DNA from: Deltaproteobacteria bacterium
GTDB lineage: Bacteria; Desulfobacterota; Binatia; Binatales; Binataceae
DNA length: 64,000 nucleotides
Reading direction: 5' to 3'
Assembly (NCBI GenBank): GCA_019237115.1
Contig: JAFAHS010000249.1
Coordinates: 1-64,000, forward strand
In this document: piece after piece, positions 1-9,035 of the stretch
Layout of the letters: each line of letters opens with the position of its first letter
How positions within the stretch are numbered: position 1 is the first letter of the stretch
Made by a program: the position numbers and the translations under genes
The notes under the pieces: model-generated
Seen by the model: the letters and a program-made list of their open reading frames with translations, nothing else
Databases searched by the model: none
Told to the model about the DNA's origin: nothing

Positions 1-1483
1 AGCGCAAGATGTTGGTGTACATGACGAGGAAGGCGATGCCGAGAATGAAGGCGCTCACGGTTTCGAACTGATTTAGGCGAGTCCAGCCGAGACCCGCAGA
101 GTAGGTGTAAATCCGGCGCGGCATGCCCCACATTCCGAGGAAGTGCATCGGGAAGAAGGTGCCGTTGAAACCGATTACGGTGAGCCAGAACTGGAGCTTG
201 CCCAGTCGCTCGCTCATCATGCGACCGGTCACCTTCGGCCACCAGTAGTAGAAAGCGGCCAGGATCGCGAACATCGCCCCGCCGAACAACACGTAGTGAA
301 AATGGGCGACCACGAAATAGGAATCGGTCTGCTGCAAATCTATGGGCGACGAGGCGTGCATGATTCCCGAGAGACCGCCCAGGGTGAACTCGATGATCAT
401 CGCCAACGCAAAGTAGAATGCGGCCGTCATCCGCAGTGAGCCGCCCCACACGGTAGCGATCCAGCTGAAAATCTTGATGCCGGTTGGAATCGCGATCAGC
501 ATCGAGGTGATTGCAAACGCACTGTCCGCCACCGGACCCATTCCGGTCGCAAACATGTGATGGCCCCACACCCCGTACGAAAGGAACGCGATCAGCACCA
601 GCGAGTAGGCCATCATGGGATAGCCAAACAGCGGCTTGCGCGCGAACACCGGGACGATTTCGGAAATCATTCCGAAAGCCGGCAGCGCCATGATGTAAAC
701 CTCGGGATGGCCGAACAGCCAGAACAGGTGCTGCCAGAGAATCGGAGTGGCACCGTACAGGGCCTGGTAGAAATGCGTTCCGAAGAATCGGTCGAGGCTG
801 AGAAAGATGAGGCCAACGGTCAGCGGTGGAAAAGCGATCAGGATCAGCACGACCGTTACCAGCATGGCCCAGACAAACATGGGCATTCGCATGTAGCTCA
901 TTCCGCGGGCACGCATGGTGACGATAGTCACGAAGAAGTTGAGTCCGCTCAGCACCGTCGAGACGCCGAGAATGAGCAATCCGACTACCCAGAAGTCCAG
1001 GTTCAGTCCCGGCGAGTAGAACCGGTCGGTGAGATTCGCGTAGCCGAACCAACCCGCATCGGGCAGGCCGCCGCCCCACAGCCATCCCAGATGAAGGAAC
1101 AGCGCACCCACCATGAAAATCCAGAACGACAGCGCATTGATGCGCGGAAACGCGACATCGCGCGCACCGATCTGAAGCGGGATCAGAAAATTCGCGAAAA
1201 AGCCGATCTCCAGCGGCATCACGACCAGGAAGATCATGGTGGTGCCGTGCATCGTGAAGATCTCGTTGTAAACCGCCGCCGAGAGCAGATGATTGTCGGG
1301 CGCCCAAAGCTGCGCCCGAATCAGCATCGCCTCAATTCCGCCCAGCGCCATCCAGACCAGCGCAGCCGCGCAATACAGGACCGCGACCCGTTTATGGTCG
1401 ACGGTCGTGAGCCATTCGAGCAGACCCCCGCCCTCCAGATAGTTCAGCGGTTCCGGCGGTAAGGGTTTGGGCTGGGCAGCCAT
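1..1483 (-). CDS. ctaD: Cytochrome c oxidase subunit I (partial, C-terminus beyond window)
   Basis: Heme-copper oxidase catalytic subunit, which reduces oxygen to water and pumps protons across the inner membrane. Translation from the ATG at 1483 gives about 494 residues of the multi-helix subunit I fold, and the frame runs open off the left edge. Visible landmarks are the HPEVY motif (about residue 257; the His-Tyr crosslink and the D-channel Glu), the CuB histidine pair WGHHMF (about 307), the K-channel TGIKIF Lys, and HFH near 393 for the heme a and a3 ligands. Having both the Glu and the crosslinked Tyr in HPEVY places it in the A family (aa3/caa3 type). It lies 12 nt downstream of subunit II at the end of the alternative complex III operon, so it is probably the oxidase fed by that complex. 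Confidence 0.97.
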   Translation of the reverse strand, partial: MAAQPKPLPPEPLNYLEGGGLLEWLTTVDHKRVAVLYCAAALVWMALGGIEAMLIRAQLWAPDNHLLSAAVYNEIFTMHGTTMIFLVVMPLEIGFFANFLIPLQIGARDVAFPRINALSFWIFMVGALFLHLGWLWGGGLPDAGWFGYANLTDRFYSPGLNLDFWVVGLLILGVSTVLSGLNFFVTIVTMRARGMSYMRMPMFVWAMLVTVVLILIAFPPLTVGLIFLSLDRFFGTHFYQALYGATPILWQHLFWLFGHPEVYIMALPAFGMISEIVPVFARKPLFGYPMMAYSLVLIAFLSYGVWGHHMFATGMGPVADSAFAITSMLIAIPTGIKIFSWIATVWGGSLRMTAAFYFALAMIIEFTLGGLSGIMHASSPIDLQQTDSYFVVAHFHYVLFGGAMFAILAAFYYWWPKVTGRMMSERLGKLQFWLTVIGFNGTFFPMHFLGMWGMPRRIYTYSAGLGWTRLNQFETVSAFILGIAFLVMYTNILR

Positions 1484-1495
1484 TGGCAGACTCCG

Positions 1496-2518
1496 CTACT
1501 TCAGACTCTCCAGATAAGCGACCAGATCGCTCAATTGCTCCCCGGCAAGGCCGAGCCTGGGCATTTGCGCTCCGGGTTTGATGGCCTCCGGATCCGTAAT
1601 CCACTTCGCCACGTTCGCCGGGGTGTTGGACAGGACTCCCGCAGCCAGGGTCGTGCGGGTCCCAAAGTGCGACAGGTCGGGTCCGATGTATCCCTTCGAG
1701 ACACCGTCGATACGATGGCAGGTGGTGCACGGACTGTTGGCAAAAATTCTCGCTCCGGCGAGGACCGCTGCCGAGACGTTCTGGCTTGCAGTCGCCGGCG
1801 CAGCCTGCTCGGATCTTTCCCACGCGGCGAATTGGTCCGGCGTGTCGACCATCACGCGAAACCTCATGTTCGCGTGCGACAGACCGCAGAACTCGGCGCA
1901 TTGCCCCAGATAGGTACCGGGCACGAAGGCCTCGAAGGTGAGGTGGTTCATCTGTCCGGGAACCACATCGCGCTTGCCGCCGAGCTGCGGCACCCAGAAG
2001 CTGTGAATCACGTCGTTGGAAAGCAGCTGCAGGCGGATCGGCCGGCCGGTGGGAATGTGCAATTCGTCGGCGGTCTCCAGCCCGGAATCCTGGTAGTTGA
2101 ATTCCCACCACCACTGATGCGCGGTCACCCTGATTTCCAGCGAACCCGCCGGCGCGACCCGCGGCTGCGAGCGGAAGATGGTTCGCACCGTGGGAATCGA
2201 GATCATCAGCAGGATTAGCGCCGGACCGACGGTCCACGCGACTTCCAGCCCCAAATCCGAGGCGGCCGATGAGGGCGCCGCCGCTTCACCGACCCGAGTC
2301 GAGAAGAAGAACACCGCCAGGATGAAGGCCGTCACCACGATTACCAGAATGAGAGCGTCCCACAGCGTGACCTGGATAAAGAGATGATAAATCCACTCGG
2401 CGAGATCGGATTTGGGCGCGAGCGTGGTCATCGGGAGCTTGCGCCCGGTGGCGCAGCCCCAGCAGGCCGCGGCGGCTCCCAGAGCTGCCGCACCAACCAG
2501 GAGAGCGCTCCGGCTCAT
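1496..2518 (-). CDS. ctaC: Cytochrome c oxidase subunit II with fused C-terminal cytochrome c domain
   Basis: Subunit II of a caa3-type oxidase, 340 residues. The N-terminus is a signal-like segment with Cys at 19 and 22. Two transmembrane helices follow (about 48-73 and 92-112), then the QWWWEF aromatic patch (135-140) and a cupredoxin domain with the full CuA set: H172, C207, E209, C211, H215 and M218. The C-terminal part carries a single heme c site, CTTCH at 264-268, and a later MPRLGL Met that could be the sixth ligand. The start at 2518 is fixed by an ATGA overlap with the end of actF; a longer reading of the frame only covers actF. The tethered cytochrome can receive electrons directly from alternative complex III, which matters because no separate actE is present. 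Confidence 0.97.
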   Translation of the reverse strand: MSRSALLVGAAALGAAAACWGCATGRKLPMTTLAPKSDLAEWIYHLFIQVTLWDALILVIVVTAFILAVFFFSTRVGEAAAPSSAASDLGLEVAWTVGPALILLMISIPTVRTIFRSQPRVAPAGSLEIRVTAHQWWWEFNYQDSGLETADELHIPTGRPIRLQLLSNDVIHSFWVPQLGGKRDVVPGQMNHLTFEAFVPGTYLGQCAEFCGLSHANMRFRVMVDTPDQFAAWERSEQAAPATASQNVSAAVLAGARIFANSPCTTCHRIDGVSKGYIGPDLSHFGTRTTLAAGVLSNTPANVAKWITDPEAIKPGAQMPRLGLAGEQLSDLVAYLESLK

Positions 2519-3726
2519 TGGTGCTCCTCCCAGGGTTCGGCCAGCGCAGCCGCCGCAGTCAGCTCCAGGCCCGGCAACGAGCACAACACAAAGGCGCCGA
2601 AAAATCCCAGCGTGACCAGCAACTCGACCCATCCGAACGGAATCGCACGTGGCGAGAGCGAGGGCACCACCAGCAGATATCGTTCGAGCCACACGCCCAC
2701 CAGCCCTCCGCAGGCGATGGTCCCCAAAATCGCGGGCGACTTCTTGGGGCGCACGCCCAGCAACACGAGGAACGGAGCGACCCACATCAGGATTACCACC
2801 GCGTAGGAAATCGCCTCCCACGGCATATGGTAAACGCGGTGCACGATGAAGAAGGTCTCGACCGGAATATTGCCGTACCAGATCACGATATATTGGGCGA
2901 ACACCAGGTAGACCCAGAAAATCGAGAAGGCGAAGACGAGCTTGCCCAGATCGTGGAGCACGGTGGGATTGCGGAATGCGTTATGCGCGCCCAGACGTCC
3001 GCGCAACACGACTGCACTCAGCGCGCTGGCGACTATGGCACTCCAGAACGCACCGCCGAAGAAGTACCAGCCGAACAGCGTGCTGTGCCATTGCGGAGCA
3101 AGCGACATCACCAGGTCAAACGCAATCAGCGAGTAGACCACCGCGAAAAGAATTGCGAGGGCGACCGCGGTTCTGCGGATCGCGGGCGGCGGCAGCTCGA
3201 TATCGGCGGCGTTGCGCTGCCAGGCGGCCGCCTGGGGGCCGCGCGAGAGCCTGACCAGCACCAGGCTGAGCACGGTCATGAGCGCGAGCCCCAATCCGTC
3301 ACGCGCGAACAGAAACGGAGTATTGAGCCAGGCCGCCTTCTGCGCAATCGGATGTAGCACCCACGGAAAAATCCGTGCGCGGCCGAGGTAAAGAAACCAG
3401 AACAGCACGAAGCCGAGCGGAATGAATCCTACGAACGCTTCCGCCAATCGATACTGGGTGGTTCCCGCCCATCTCCCCTGGGTAAGATAAAAAGCCGCCG
3501 ACAGGACCATTCCGCCCTGGGCGATTCCGAGCCACACCAGCAGATTCACCAGGTATGCCTGCCAGGCGTGATCAGCCTGCCCACTCTCCAATCCCGCCAG
3601 GAATCCAAGGATTCCCAGCAGCACCAGCACCCCAAGCAGAAACTTGAAGGCAGAGCTGGCCACCGGCGCAGCGGTGCCGCTTCGCTCCTCGATCGCCGTA
3701 CCAACGGTTTGCGGCTCAGCGCTCAT
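2515..3726 (-). CDS. actF: Alternative complex III subunit ActF (NrfD/PsrC-like membrane protein)
   Basis: Integral membrane subunit of the quinol:cytochrome c/oxidase oxidoreductase ACIII. The 403 residues form about ten hydrophobic helices after a polar N-terminus of roughly 25 residues, the pattern of NrfD-like quinol-site proteins. It is shorter than and distinct from ActC, as is usual for the ActC/ActF pair. It starts 15 nt after the actD stop and its TGA overlaps the ATG of subunit II, so ACIII and oxidase genes are translationally coupled. In characterised complexes ActC and ActF face each other in the membrane; which of them binds quinol here cannot be read from sequence alone. Confidence 0.93.
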   Translation of the reverse strand: MSAEPQTVGTAIEERSGTAAPVASSAFKFLLGVLVLLGILGFLAGLESGQADHAWQAYLVNLLVWLGIAQGGMVLSAAFYLTQGRWAGTTQYRLAEAFVGFIPLGFVLFWFLYLGRARIFPWVLHPIAQKAAWLNTPFLFARDGLGLALMTVLSLVLVRLSRGPQAAAWQRNAADIELPPPAIRRTAVALAILFAVVYSLIAFDLVMSLAPQWHSTLFGWYFFGGAFWSAIVASALSAVVLRGRLGAHNAFRNPTVLHDLGKLVFAFSIFWVYLVFAQYIVIWYGNIPVETFFIVHRVYHMPWEAISYAVVILMWVAPFLVLLGVRPKKSPAILGTIACGGLVGVWLERYLLVVPSLSPRAIPFGWVELLVTLGFFGAFVLCSLPGLELTAAAALAEPWEEHQ

Positions 3727-3741
3727 TTCCCTGCGCGCGGC

Positions 3742-4254
3742 CTAGGCCGCCTCGCGCCCGACTTCCTCTGCGCCCGCGTCCTTGAGAATGGTTTCAAATC
3801 GCGCGCCGTCGCCCTCCTCGCAGCGCACCACGATGCCGAAGCGGTCCTCGCTGAAGCGTGACGAATACCTCGCGTCGATTTGGAAGGCGGGAACCCGGGC
3901 GTTGAACAGAAAACTCAACACCGCCGAGATGCCGCCAAACAGCACCATCAGTTCGAACATAATGACGATGAACGGCGGCCACGACACTATCGGTTTGCCG
4001 CCCACCACCACGTTCCACTCCCAGGATGTGCCGATGGTCAGCGCCAACGCGCTGATCACGCCGAGAATCCCGCCGGTCAGCACGAAGGCGCGCACCGGAC
4101 TCTTGCGTTTGCCGATGGCGTGCTCGATATGGTGGCTCGGGATCGGCGAAAACACCTGCACCGCGATCGGCTTGGCCGAGCGCAGCTTCTCGATACAGCC
4201 CGCGCATCCGGACTCGTCTGCGAAAGAACCAACTATTTCCACCGGTCCGCTCAT
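3742..4254 (-). CDS. actD: Alternative complex III subunit ActD (DUF3341)
   Basis: Small membrane subunit of ACIII, 170 residues. A soluble N-terminal domain begins GPVEIVGSF and contains CAGC. Two transmembrane helices follow, one starting after SPVRAFVLTGG and one through PPFIVIMFELMVLFGG, then a short C-terminal domain. This is the DUF3341/ActD layout. The start at 4254 was chosen over an upstream in-frame ATG at 4296 because it gives an ATGA overlap with actC and removes a 14-residue tail that family members lack. The role is structural in known complexes; no cofactor motif is visible. Confidence 0.93.
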   Translation of the reverse strand: MSGPVEIVGSFADESGCAGCIEKLRSAKPIAVQVFSPIPSHHIEHAIGKRKSPVRAFVLTGGILGVISALALTIGTSWEWNVVVGGKPIVSWPPFIVIMFELMVLFGGISAVLSFLFNARVPAFQIDARYSSRFSEDRFGIVVRCEEGDGARFETILKDAGAEEVGREAA

Positions 4255-5609
4255 GCCGCGCGCGAGTAATCCTTTCGAAGCGCCTTGCGCAGCCACACGA
4301 TCCCCTCCTTGAGCTCGGTCATCGACACGATCGGGAGGAAACGGGCAAACAGCGAGAACAACCCCAGAAACCAGCCGAAACTACCCACCGTGATCATGAT
4401 CTCGGTGATCGAGGGGCGGAAAAACGCCCATTGCGAGGGGTTGAAATTGGTCGCCAGCGAACCCGCGATAATCACGAAACGCTCGGTCCACATGCCGACA
4501 TTGACGAACAACGAGATGATCCAAAGCGCGGTCAGGTTCACCCGGATGCGCGGCGAAAAGAGCAGGAGCGGGATCAGGCAGTTGCACAGCACCATCACCC
4601 AGAACAGCCATCCCCAGGGGCCGAAGTAGCGCATATAAAAAGTCATCTGTTCGATCTTGTCGCCGCTGTACCAGGCCATGAAGGTTTCGACCGAGTACGA
4701 ATAGGTCACCACCAGCGAGGTGAGCAGCACCACCTTGGCCAGGTTGTCGAAATGCCACGGGGTAAGCAGGTCCTCGATATGCAGCCACCGGCGCATCGGG
4801 ACCAGCAGGGTGATAACCATCGCGACTCCGGAAAAAATCGCTCCCGCAACGAAGTACGGAGCAAAGATCGTGCTGTGCCATCCGGGGAGCTGTGCCATGG
4901 CAAAATCCCACGACACCACGCTATGCACCGACAGGACCAGCGGGGTGGCAAGTCCTGCCAGCAGCAGATACGCCATCGAGAAATGCCGCCACTGCTCGTC
5001 GGTCCCGTGCCATCCCAGCGCCAGGATTCCGTAGAAGGTTCTGCGCCACCCGGTCGCGTGCTCGCGCGCGTTGGCAACGTCGGGGATCAACCCCATGAAC
5101 AGGAACAAGGCGCTGATGGTCAGGTAGGTCGAAACCGCGAAGGCATCCCACACCAGCGGCGAGCGAAAATTCGGCTGCAAGTAGCGCTCGTTCGGATACG
5201 GCAAAAGCCAGTACAGGTTCCAGACCCGCCCCAGATGGATCATCGGGAACAGTCCGGCCGTGGCAACCGCGAACAGCGTCATGGTCTCCGCGGCGCGATA
5301 GACCGCGGTGCGCCATCGCGTGCGGAACAGAAAAAGAATCGCCGAGATCAAGGTGCCGGAATGCGCAATTCCCACCCAGAACACAAAGTTGGTGATGTAC
5401 ACCGCCCACATGACCGGCTGCCTAAGACCGGTCACCCCCAGGCCTTCATAGATCTGCCGCGTCCACATTGCCGCGCCGATACCGACCAGCACGAAGCAGA
5501 ATCCGACCCAGATCCAGTAGGCGAGCCCCGGCAGCTCCATGACGCGGAGCACACTGCGATCGATATCGCGAAAGGTCGGCGCGACAGGTTCCTGGACCGC
5601 GGCAGCCAC
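4251..5609 (-). CDS. actC: Alternative complex III subunit ActC (NrfD/PsrC-like membrane protein)
   Basis: Large membrane subunit of ACIII, 452 residues with about ten transmembrane helices. The start is a GTG at 5609, directly after the actB TAA with no gap, so translation is probably coupled. The N-terminal segment DIDRSVLRVMELPG and the LSVHSVVSWDFA region resemble NrfD-family proteins that bind quinol near the periplasmic face. Its end overlaps actD by an ATGA. In the family this subunit takes electrons from quinol and passes them to the iron-sulfur subunit ActB. Confidence 0.95.
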   Translation of the reverse strand: MAAAVQEPVAPTFRDIDRSVLRVMELPGLAYWIWVGFCFVLVGIGAAMWTRQIYEGLGVTGLRQPVMWAVYITNFVFWVGIAHSGTLISAILFLFRTRWRTAVYRAAETMTLFAVATAGLFPMIHLGRVWNLYWLLPYPNERYLQPNFRSPLVWDAFAVSTYLTISALFLFMGLIPDVANAREHATGWRRTFYGILALGWHGTDEQWRHFSMAYLLLAGLATPLVLSVHSVVSWDFAMAQLPGWHSTIFAPYFVAGAIFSGVAMVITLLVPMRRWLHIEDLLTPWHFDNLAKVVLLTSLVVTYSYSVETFMAWYSGDKIEQMTFYMRYFGPWGWLFWVMVLCNCLIPLLLFSPRIRVNLTALWIISLFVNVGMWTERFVIIAGSLATNFNPSQWAFFRPSITEIMITVGSFGWFLGLFSLFARFLPIVSMTELKEGIVWLRKALRKDYSRAA

Positions 5610-8510
5610 TTACGCTTTTCCTTTCTCGCGATACAGATCGCGCAGATACACGATCGCGGGTTGGGTGTTCAGCTCGACCAGCGATCGATAGGCGCGCCGC
5701 CGATTCTCGGCCGTCCGGCGCTGCATCATGGCGCTTTGCTCATCTTTCATGTCGCCAAATGTGATCGCCCTGGCGGGGCAGGCCTGCGCGCATGCGGTGA
5801 CGATCTCACCGTCGCGGAGCGGGCGCTCCTCGATTCGTGCGGTGATTTCGGCGCGCTGAATGCGCTGGATGCAGAAGGTGCACTTCTCCATCACGCCCAC
5901 GCCGCGCGCCGTGACATCGGGATTGAGCTGTAAATTGAACGGCTCGGGCCACTCGGGAAGAAAGTAGTTGAAGCGCCGTACTTTGTAAGGGCAGTTGTTC
6001 TCGCAATAGCGCGTGCCGACGCAGCGATTGTAAACCTGACCGTTGAGACCCTCGCGCGTGTGGTAGGAGGCGAACACCGGACATACCGGCTCACACGGCG
6101 CGTGATTACACTGCTGGCAGAGCATCGGCGACAGGTAGACGCTCGGCCCCGGCTCGCCGGGGGTGGGAAAGTAGCGCTCGATGCGAATCCAGGACATGAT
6201 TCGCCCGCGACTCACCTCCTCCCGGCCCACGGTAGGCACATTGTTCTCGGCGTAGCAGGCCGCGACGCACGCGCTGCATCCGGTGCAGGCATTGACGTCG
6301 ATGGTCATGCCCCATTGACGCTGGTACTCGAAGGGCGGGTACATTTCGTACGGCTCGGGTGCGAGCGGTGCTTCGGCCACTTCGCGGCCACGCGCCAGCT
6401 CCTCGATGGTCATGGCCTCGACCAGCGAACGCCCCATCAGCTCGCTACTGCCGAGCGGCGTGACCAGTTCGCGCCTGGCGGCGGTCGGGTTCGCCTTGAC
6501 CGCGATGTAAAGCGAGCCCGGCTCGATAACCTCCCACGGATTGGAGCCCCGATATTTCGCGTAGCGACCGTAGGATCGATGTCCCTGGCCCAGGGGAACC
6601 GCGACCACACCCGGGTGGACCCGATTCGAGAGCAGCGCCGGCGCCGAAATGACGCCGTGCTCGGTGCGAAGCTCCACCACCTGGTCCTGCGCGATGCCGA
6701 GTTTCTGCGCGGTCGAACTATGAATTTCAGCCCAGTTGTCCCACACGATCTGGGCGATGGGTTCGGGAATCTCCTGCAGCCACGGCTTGTTGGCGCCGTC
6801 GCCGTCATTGAGAAAGATATGCGGGAAAGTGAGCAGCGCGAGCTCCGCCGGCGGGGCCGGAAGAGCCGGCGTGCGGAGCGCGGCGGTATTCAATCTTACG
6901 GCCGCCGGCCTCGCATCACTGAACACTCCGCCCTGGCGCCGCGCCGTGGTCCAGAAGTCCTGGCTGGACGCGCCGCCTTGAGGAGCCATTGCGAGCCAGC
7001 CCGACTTCACCGCCTCCTCGCTGGTAGTGCCGGGAAGAGCGGTCGCACCCGCCGCTTGTGCCGCCGCCAGCAGGATGTCGCCGGTCGCGCGCGAGGTGAA
7101 CACCGGCTGCATCACCGGCTGTCCCAGACCACGCACGTTCGCACGCGGCCACGTGTCGCGCCAGGTTTCAAGCGGGTGGTGAGCCGGCAGTAGCAGGCTG
7201 GCCATCATCGCGGTCTCATCCGGAACCTCGCCGCACCAAACCACGAATGGAACTTTCTGCAGCGATTCCGCCGCGCGCAACGCGGGCGGCATCGTGAACG
7301 CCGGATTCGCCCTCGCGACCACCAGGACATCGATCTTGCCGTCGCGCATCGCAGTCATCGCCGCCGCCACGTCCTCGGGCGCGGTGGCACTCCGGGGTGG
7401 AGCTCCCTCCAGGAACACCATGGTGCGCCCGAGGTTTCCGGTCACCGCATTCAATAGGTAGGCCGCGGTGTGGAGCGCCTGGTCGCTGCCGCCTGCCAGG
7501 GCGACCGCGCCTTCGGCCGTGCTGAAGGCTTCCGCCATGCTGGTGATGGCCCCGGTAGGGACTCGCGTTCGCCGACTCACCGCTGCGGGATCGTAGGGAG
7601 CAACCATGGTGGTGAGCGCGTTGAGATCGACACCGGAGTTCTGCGACACCCAGCGCTGCGCGATGAGCACGTGCAGGATGGCCCACGCGATTTGAGCCTC
7701 CTGCCCCGGCGCGGCGGGTACCCATTGGTCGCATCTGCCCGCCGTCATGCTCATCCGCGGTCCCACATAGAATGAGCGCCCCATATCGAGGCCGCTTCGA
7801 TGCTGCCGTGGGGCTCGGAACGCCGCGAACTGGCGCGCATGCTCGACCGGGGAGTCTCCGTTTTCCAGGAAGTCGCAGTTGAACGAGAGCAGCGTTGCGG
7901 CCTGATCGATGCGGTAGATCGGCAAATCACGGCGGCCGAACAGGTCCTGGGCGGCCGCCCGCCGCGGCTCGGTTGACAGCGACTCGTAGTACACGGCGCG
8001 GCTCGAGCCGTACGCCGTCAGAAACGCGGCGACGATTTTCGCGAAGGTGGGACCAGGCGGGACGCCAAGGAAGGCCACCCGCTCCCTGCCTGCCACCAGC
8101 GCGCGATGCAGACGATCACTCAGCTGGCGGTCGGCTTCATCCCATGAAATCCGGACCAGCGAGCCGCTGCTACCGCGCAGCATCGGAGCGGCCAGTCGGT
8201 CGGGGTTGTAAAGCCCTTGCAGCGCCGCCTGGCCCCGAGCACATATCGCGCCACCGCCGATCGGATCGATCGGATTTCCTTCGAGCTTCGTCACCCGTCC
8301 TTCGCGAACGGTCGCGACGATGCTGCATCCGGCCGAGCACTCCGCGCAGGTCGTCGCGTAGTAGGTCGGCATGCCCGGAGTTACGTTTTCATCGGGGACT
8401 ACGTACGGGATGAGCTTGCGAGACGCTGGTTCGCAGCCGGGAACCGCCGCGGCCGCGCCCGCGGTGGCGGCCAGTTTGATAAAAGATCGCCGGGACAGAC
8501 CATCGAGCAT
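5610..8510 (-). CDS. actB: Alternative complex III iron-sulfur subunit ActB (B1-B2 fusion)
   Basis: 966-residue periplasmic electron-transfer subunit. It begins with a Tat signal (SRRSFIKL, residues 6-13) followed by VPGC, which may be a lipidation site. The N-terminal two thirds is a molybdopterin-oxidoreductase-like B1 domain; in studied ActB proteins it holds no Mo cofactor. It still shows CAECSAGC near residue 45 followed by a later Cys, the spacing of an Fe-S site. The C-terminal third is a ferredoxin-like B2 domain with Cys groups CTGCSACVAAC, CQQCNHAPCEPVC, CVGTRYCENNC and CTFC...CAQAC, consistent with three 4Fe-4S and one 3Fe-4S centres. It lies 12 nt after actA and touches actC. Confidence 0.95.
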   Translation of the reverse strand: MLDGLSRRSFIKLAATAGAAAAVPGCEPASRKLIPYVVPDENVTPGMPTYYATTCAECSAGCSIVATVREGRVTKLEGNPIDPIGGGAICARGQAALQGLYNPDRLAAPMLRGSSGSLVRISWDEADRQLSDRLHRALVAGRERVAFLGVPPGPTFAKIVAAFLTAYGSSRAVYYESLSTEPRRAAAQDLFGRRDLPIYRIDQAATLLSFNCDFLENGDSPVEHARQFAAFRAPRQHRSGLDMGRSFYVGPRMSMTAGRCDQWVPAAPGQEAQIAWAILHVLIAQRWVSQNSGVDLNALTTMVAPYDPAAVSRRTRVPTGAITSMAEAFSTAEGAVALAGGSDQALHTAAYLLNAVTGNLGRTMVFLEGAPPRSATAPEDVAAAMTAMRDGKIDVLVVARANPAFTMPPALRAAESLQKVPFVVWCGEVPDETAMMASLLLPAHHPLETWRDTWPRANVRGLGQPVMQPVFTSRATGDILLAAAQAAGATALPGTTSEEAVKSGWLAMAPQGGASSQDFWTTARRQGGVFSDARPAAVRLNTAALRTPALPAPPAELALLTFPHIFLNDGDGANKPWLQEIPEPIAQIVWDNWAEIHSSTAQKLGIAQDQVVELRTEHGVISAPALLSNRVHPGVVAVPLGQGHRSYGRYAKYRGSNPWEVIEPGSLYIAVKANPTAARRELVTPLGSSELMGRSLVEAMTIEELARGREVAEAPLAPEPYEMYPPFEYQRQWGMTIDVNACTGCSACVAACYAENNVPTVGREEVSRGRIMSWIRIERYFPTPGEPGPSVYLSPMLCQQCNHAPCEPVCPVFASYHTREGLNGQVYNRCVGTRYCENNCPYKVRRFNYFLPEWPEPFNLQLNPDVTARGVGVMEKCTFCIQRIQRAEITARIEERPLRDGEIVTACAQACPARAITFGDMKDEQSAMMQRRTAENRRRAYRSLVELNTQPAIVYLRDLYREKGKA

Positions 8511-8522
8511 CGAATCCCCCGT

Positions 8523-9035
8523 TCAATGATGACAGGCGACGCAATCCAAGGTCGCCTGTCGCTGCGTATGACATTCCACGCAAAAGCCCATGTTGATTTC
8601 TACGACCGGCACGACTCGATCCATAGTCTCCACCGGTCCATGGCAGTGCTGACAGGCGACGCCCGCGTGAATGTGCGGGCGATGCGTAAACCTCACGAAG
8701 TCGGGCAGCGTGTAAACGCGATTCCAGCGGATTTCGAAGGGCGGCTGGCGGTGATCGTTCCAGGCACGGGTGACGGGCTCGATGCCGCCGGTAGTTCCAC
8801 TTCCGTGGCATCCCACGCAGCGCGCGATCGGAGGCACCCCCGCGTTGTCGGATCGGCGCGCGTATTCGTGACAGTACTCGCAGGGAATCTTGTTTATGCC
8901 GGCGTGGACCCGATGACTGAAAGGAACGGGCTGGACCACGTCGCTACGCGGCAGCCAGGGCCGCTGTGAAACGGCGATGACGCTGACTCCGCTGAGCAGC
9001 AAGAGGGCCGCGAGGGGCAGGAGAGTCCGGTTCAT
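8523..9035 (-). CDS. actA: Alternative complex III pentaheme cytochrome c subunit ActA
   Basis: Membrane-anchored multiheme cytochrome c, 170 residues. An N-terminal hydrophobic segment (residues 4-23) is followed by five CxxCH heme sites at 52-56, 73-77, 128-132, 152-156 and 165-169, the last almost at the C-terminus. Many extra His residues (HRVH, HRPHIH) can act as second ligands. Five hemes in this size and position match ActA, which accepts electrons from ActB. It is the first gene of the respiratory operon; a possible promoter lies about 160-190 nt upstream. Translation starts at the ATG at 9035, but no strong Shine-Dalgarno sequence is evident. Confidence 0.95.
   Translation of the reverse strand: MNRTLLPLAALLLLSGVSVIAVSQRPWLPRSDVVQPVPFSHRVHAGINKIPCEYCHEYARRSDNAGVPPIARCVGCHGSGTTGGIEPVTRAWNDHRQPPFEIRWNRVYTLPDFVRFTHRPHIHAGVACQHCHGPVETMDRVVPVVEINMGFCVECHTQRQATLDCVACHH

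Noticed and set aside
4431..5933. 500-codon open frame opposite actC and actB
   Set aside because: Antisense shadow with Arg/His/Gln-rich sequence and no domain.
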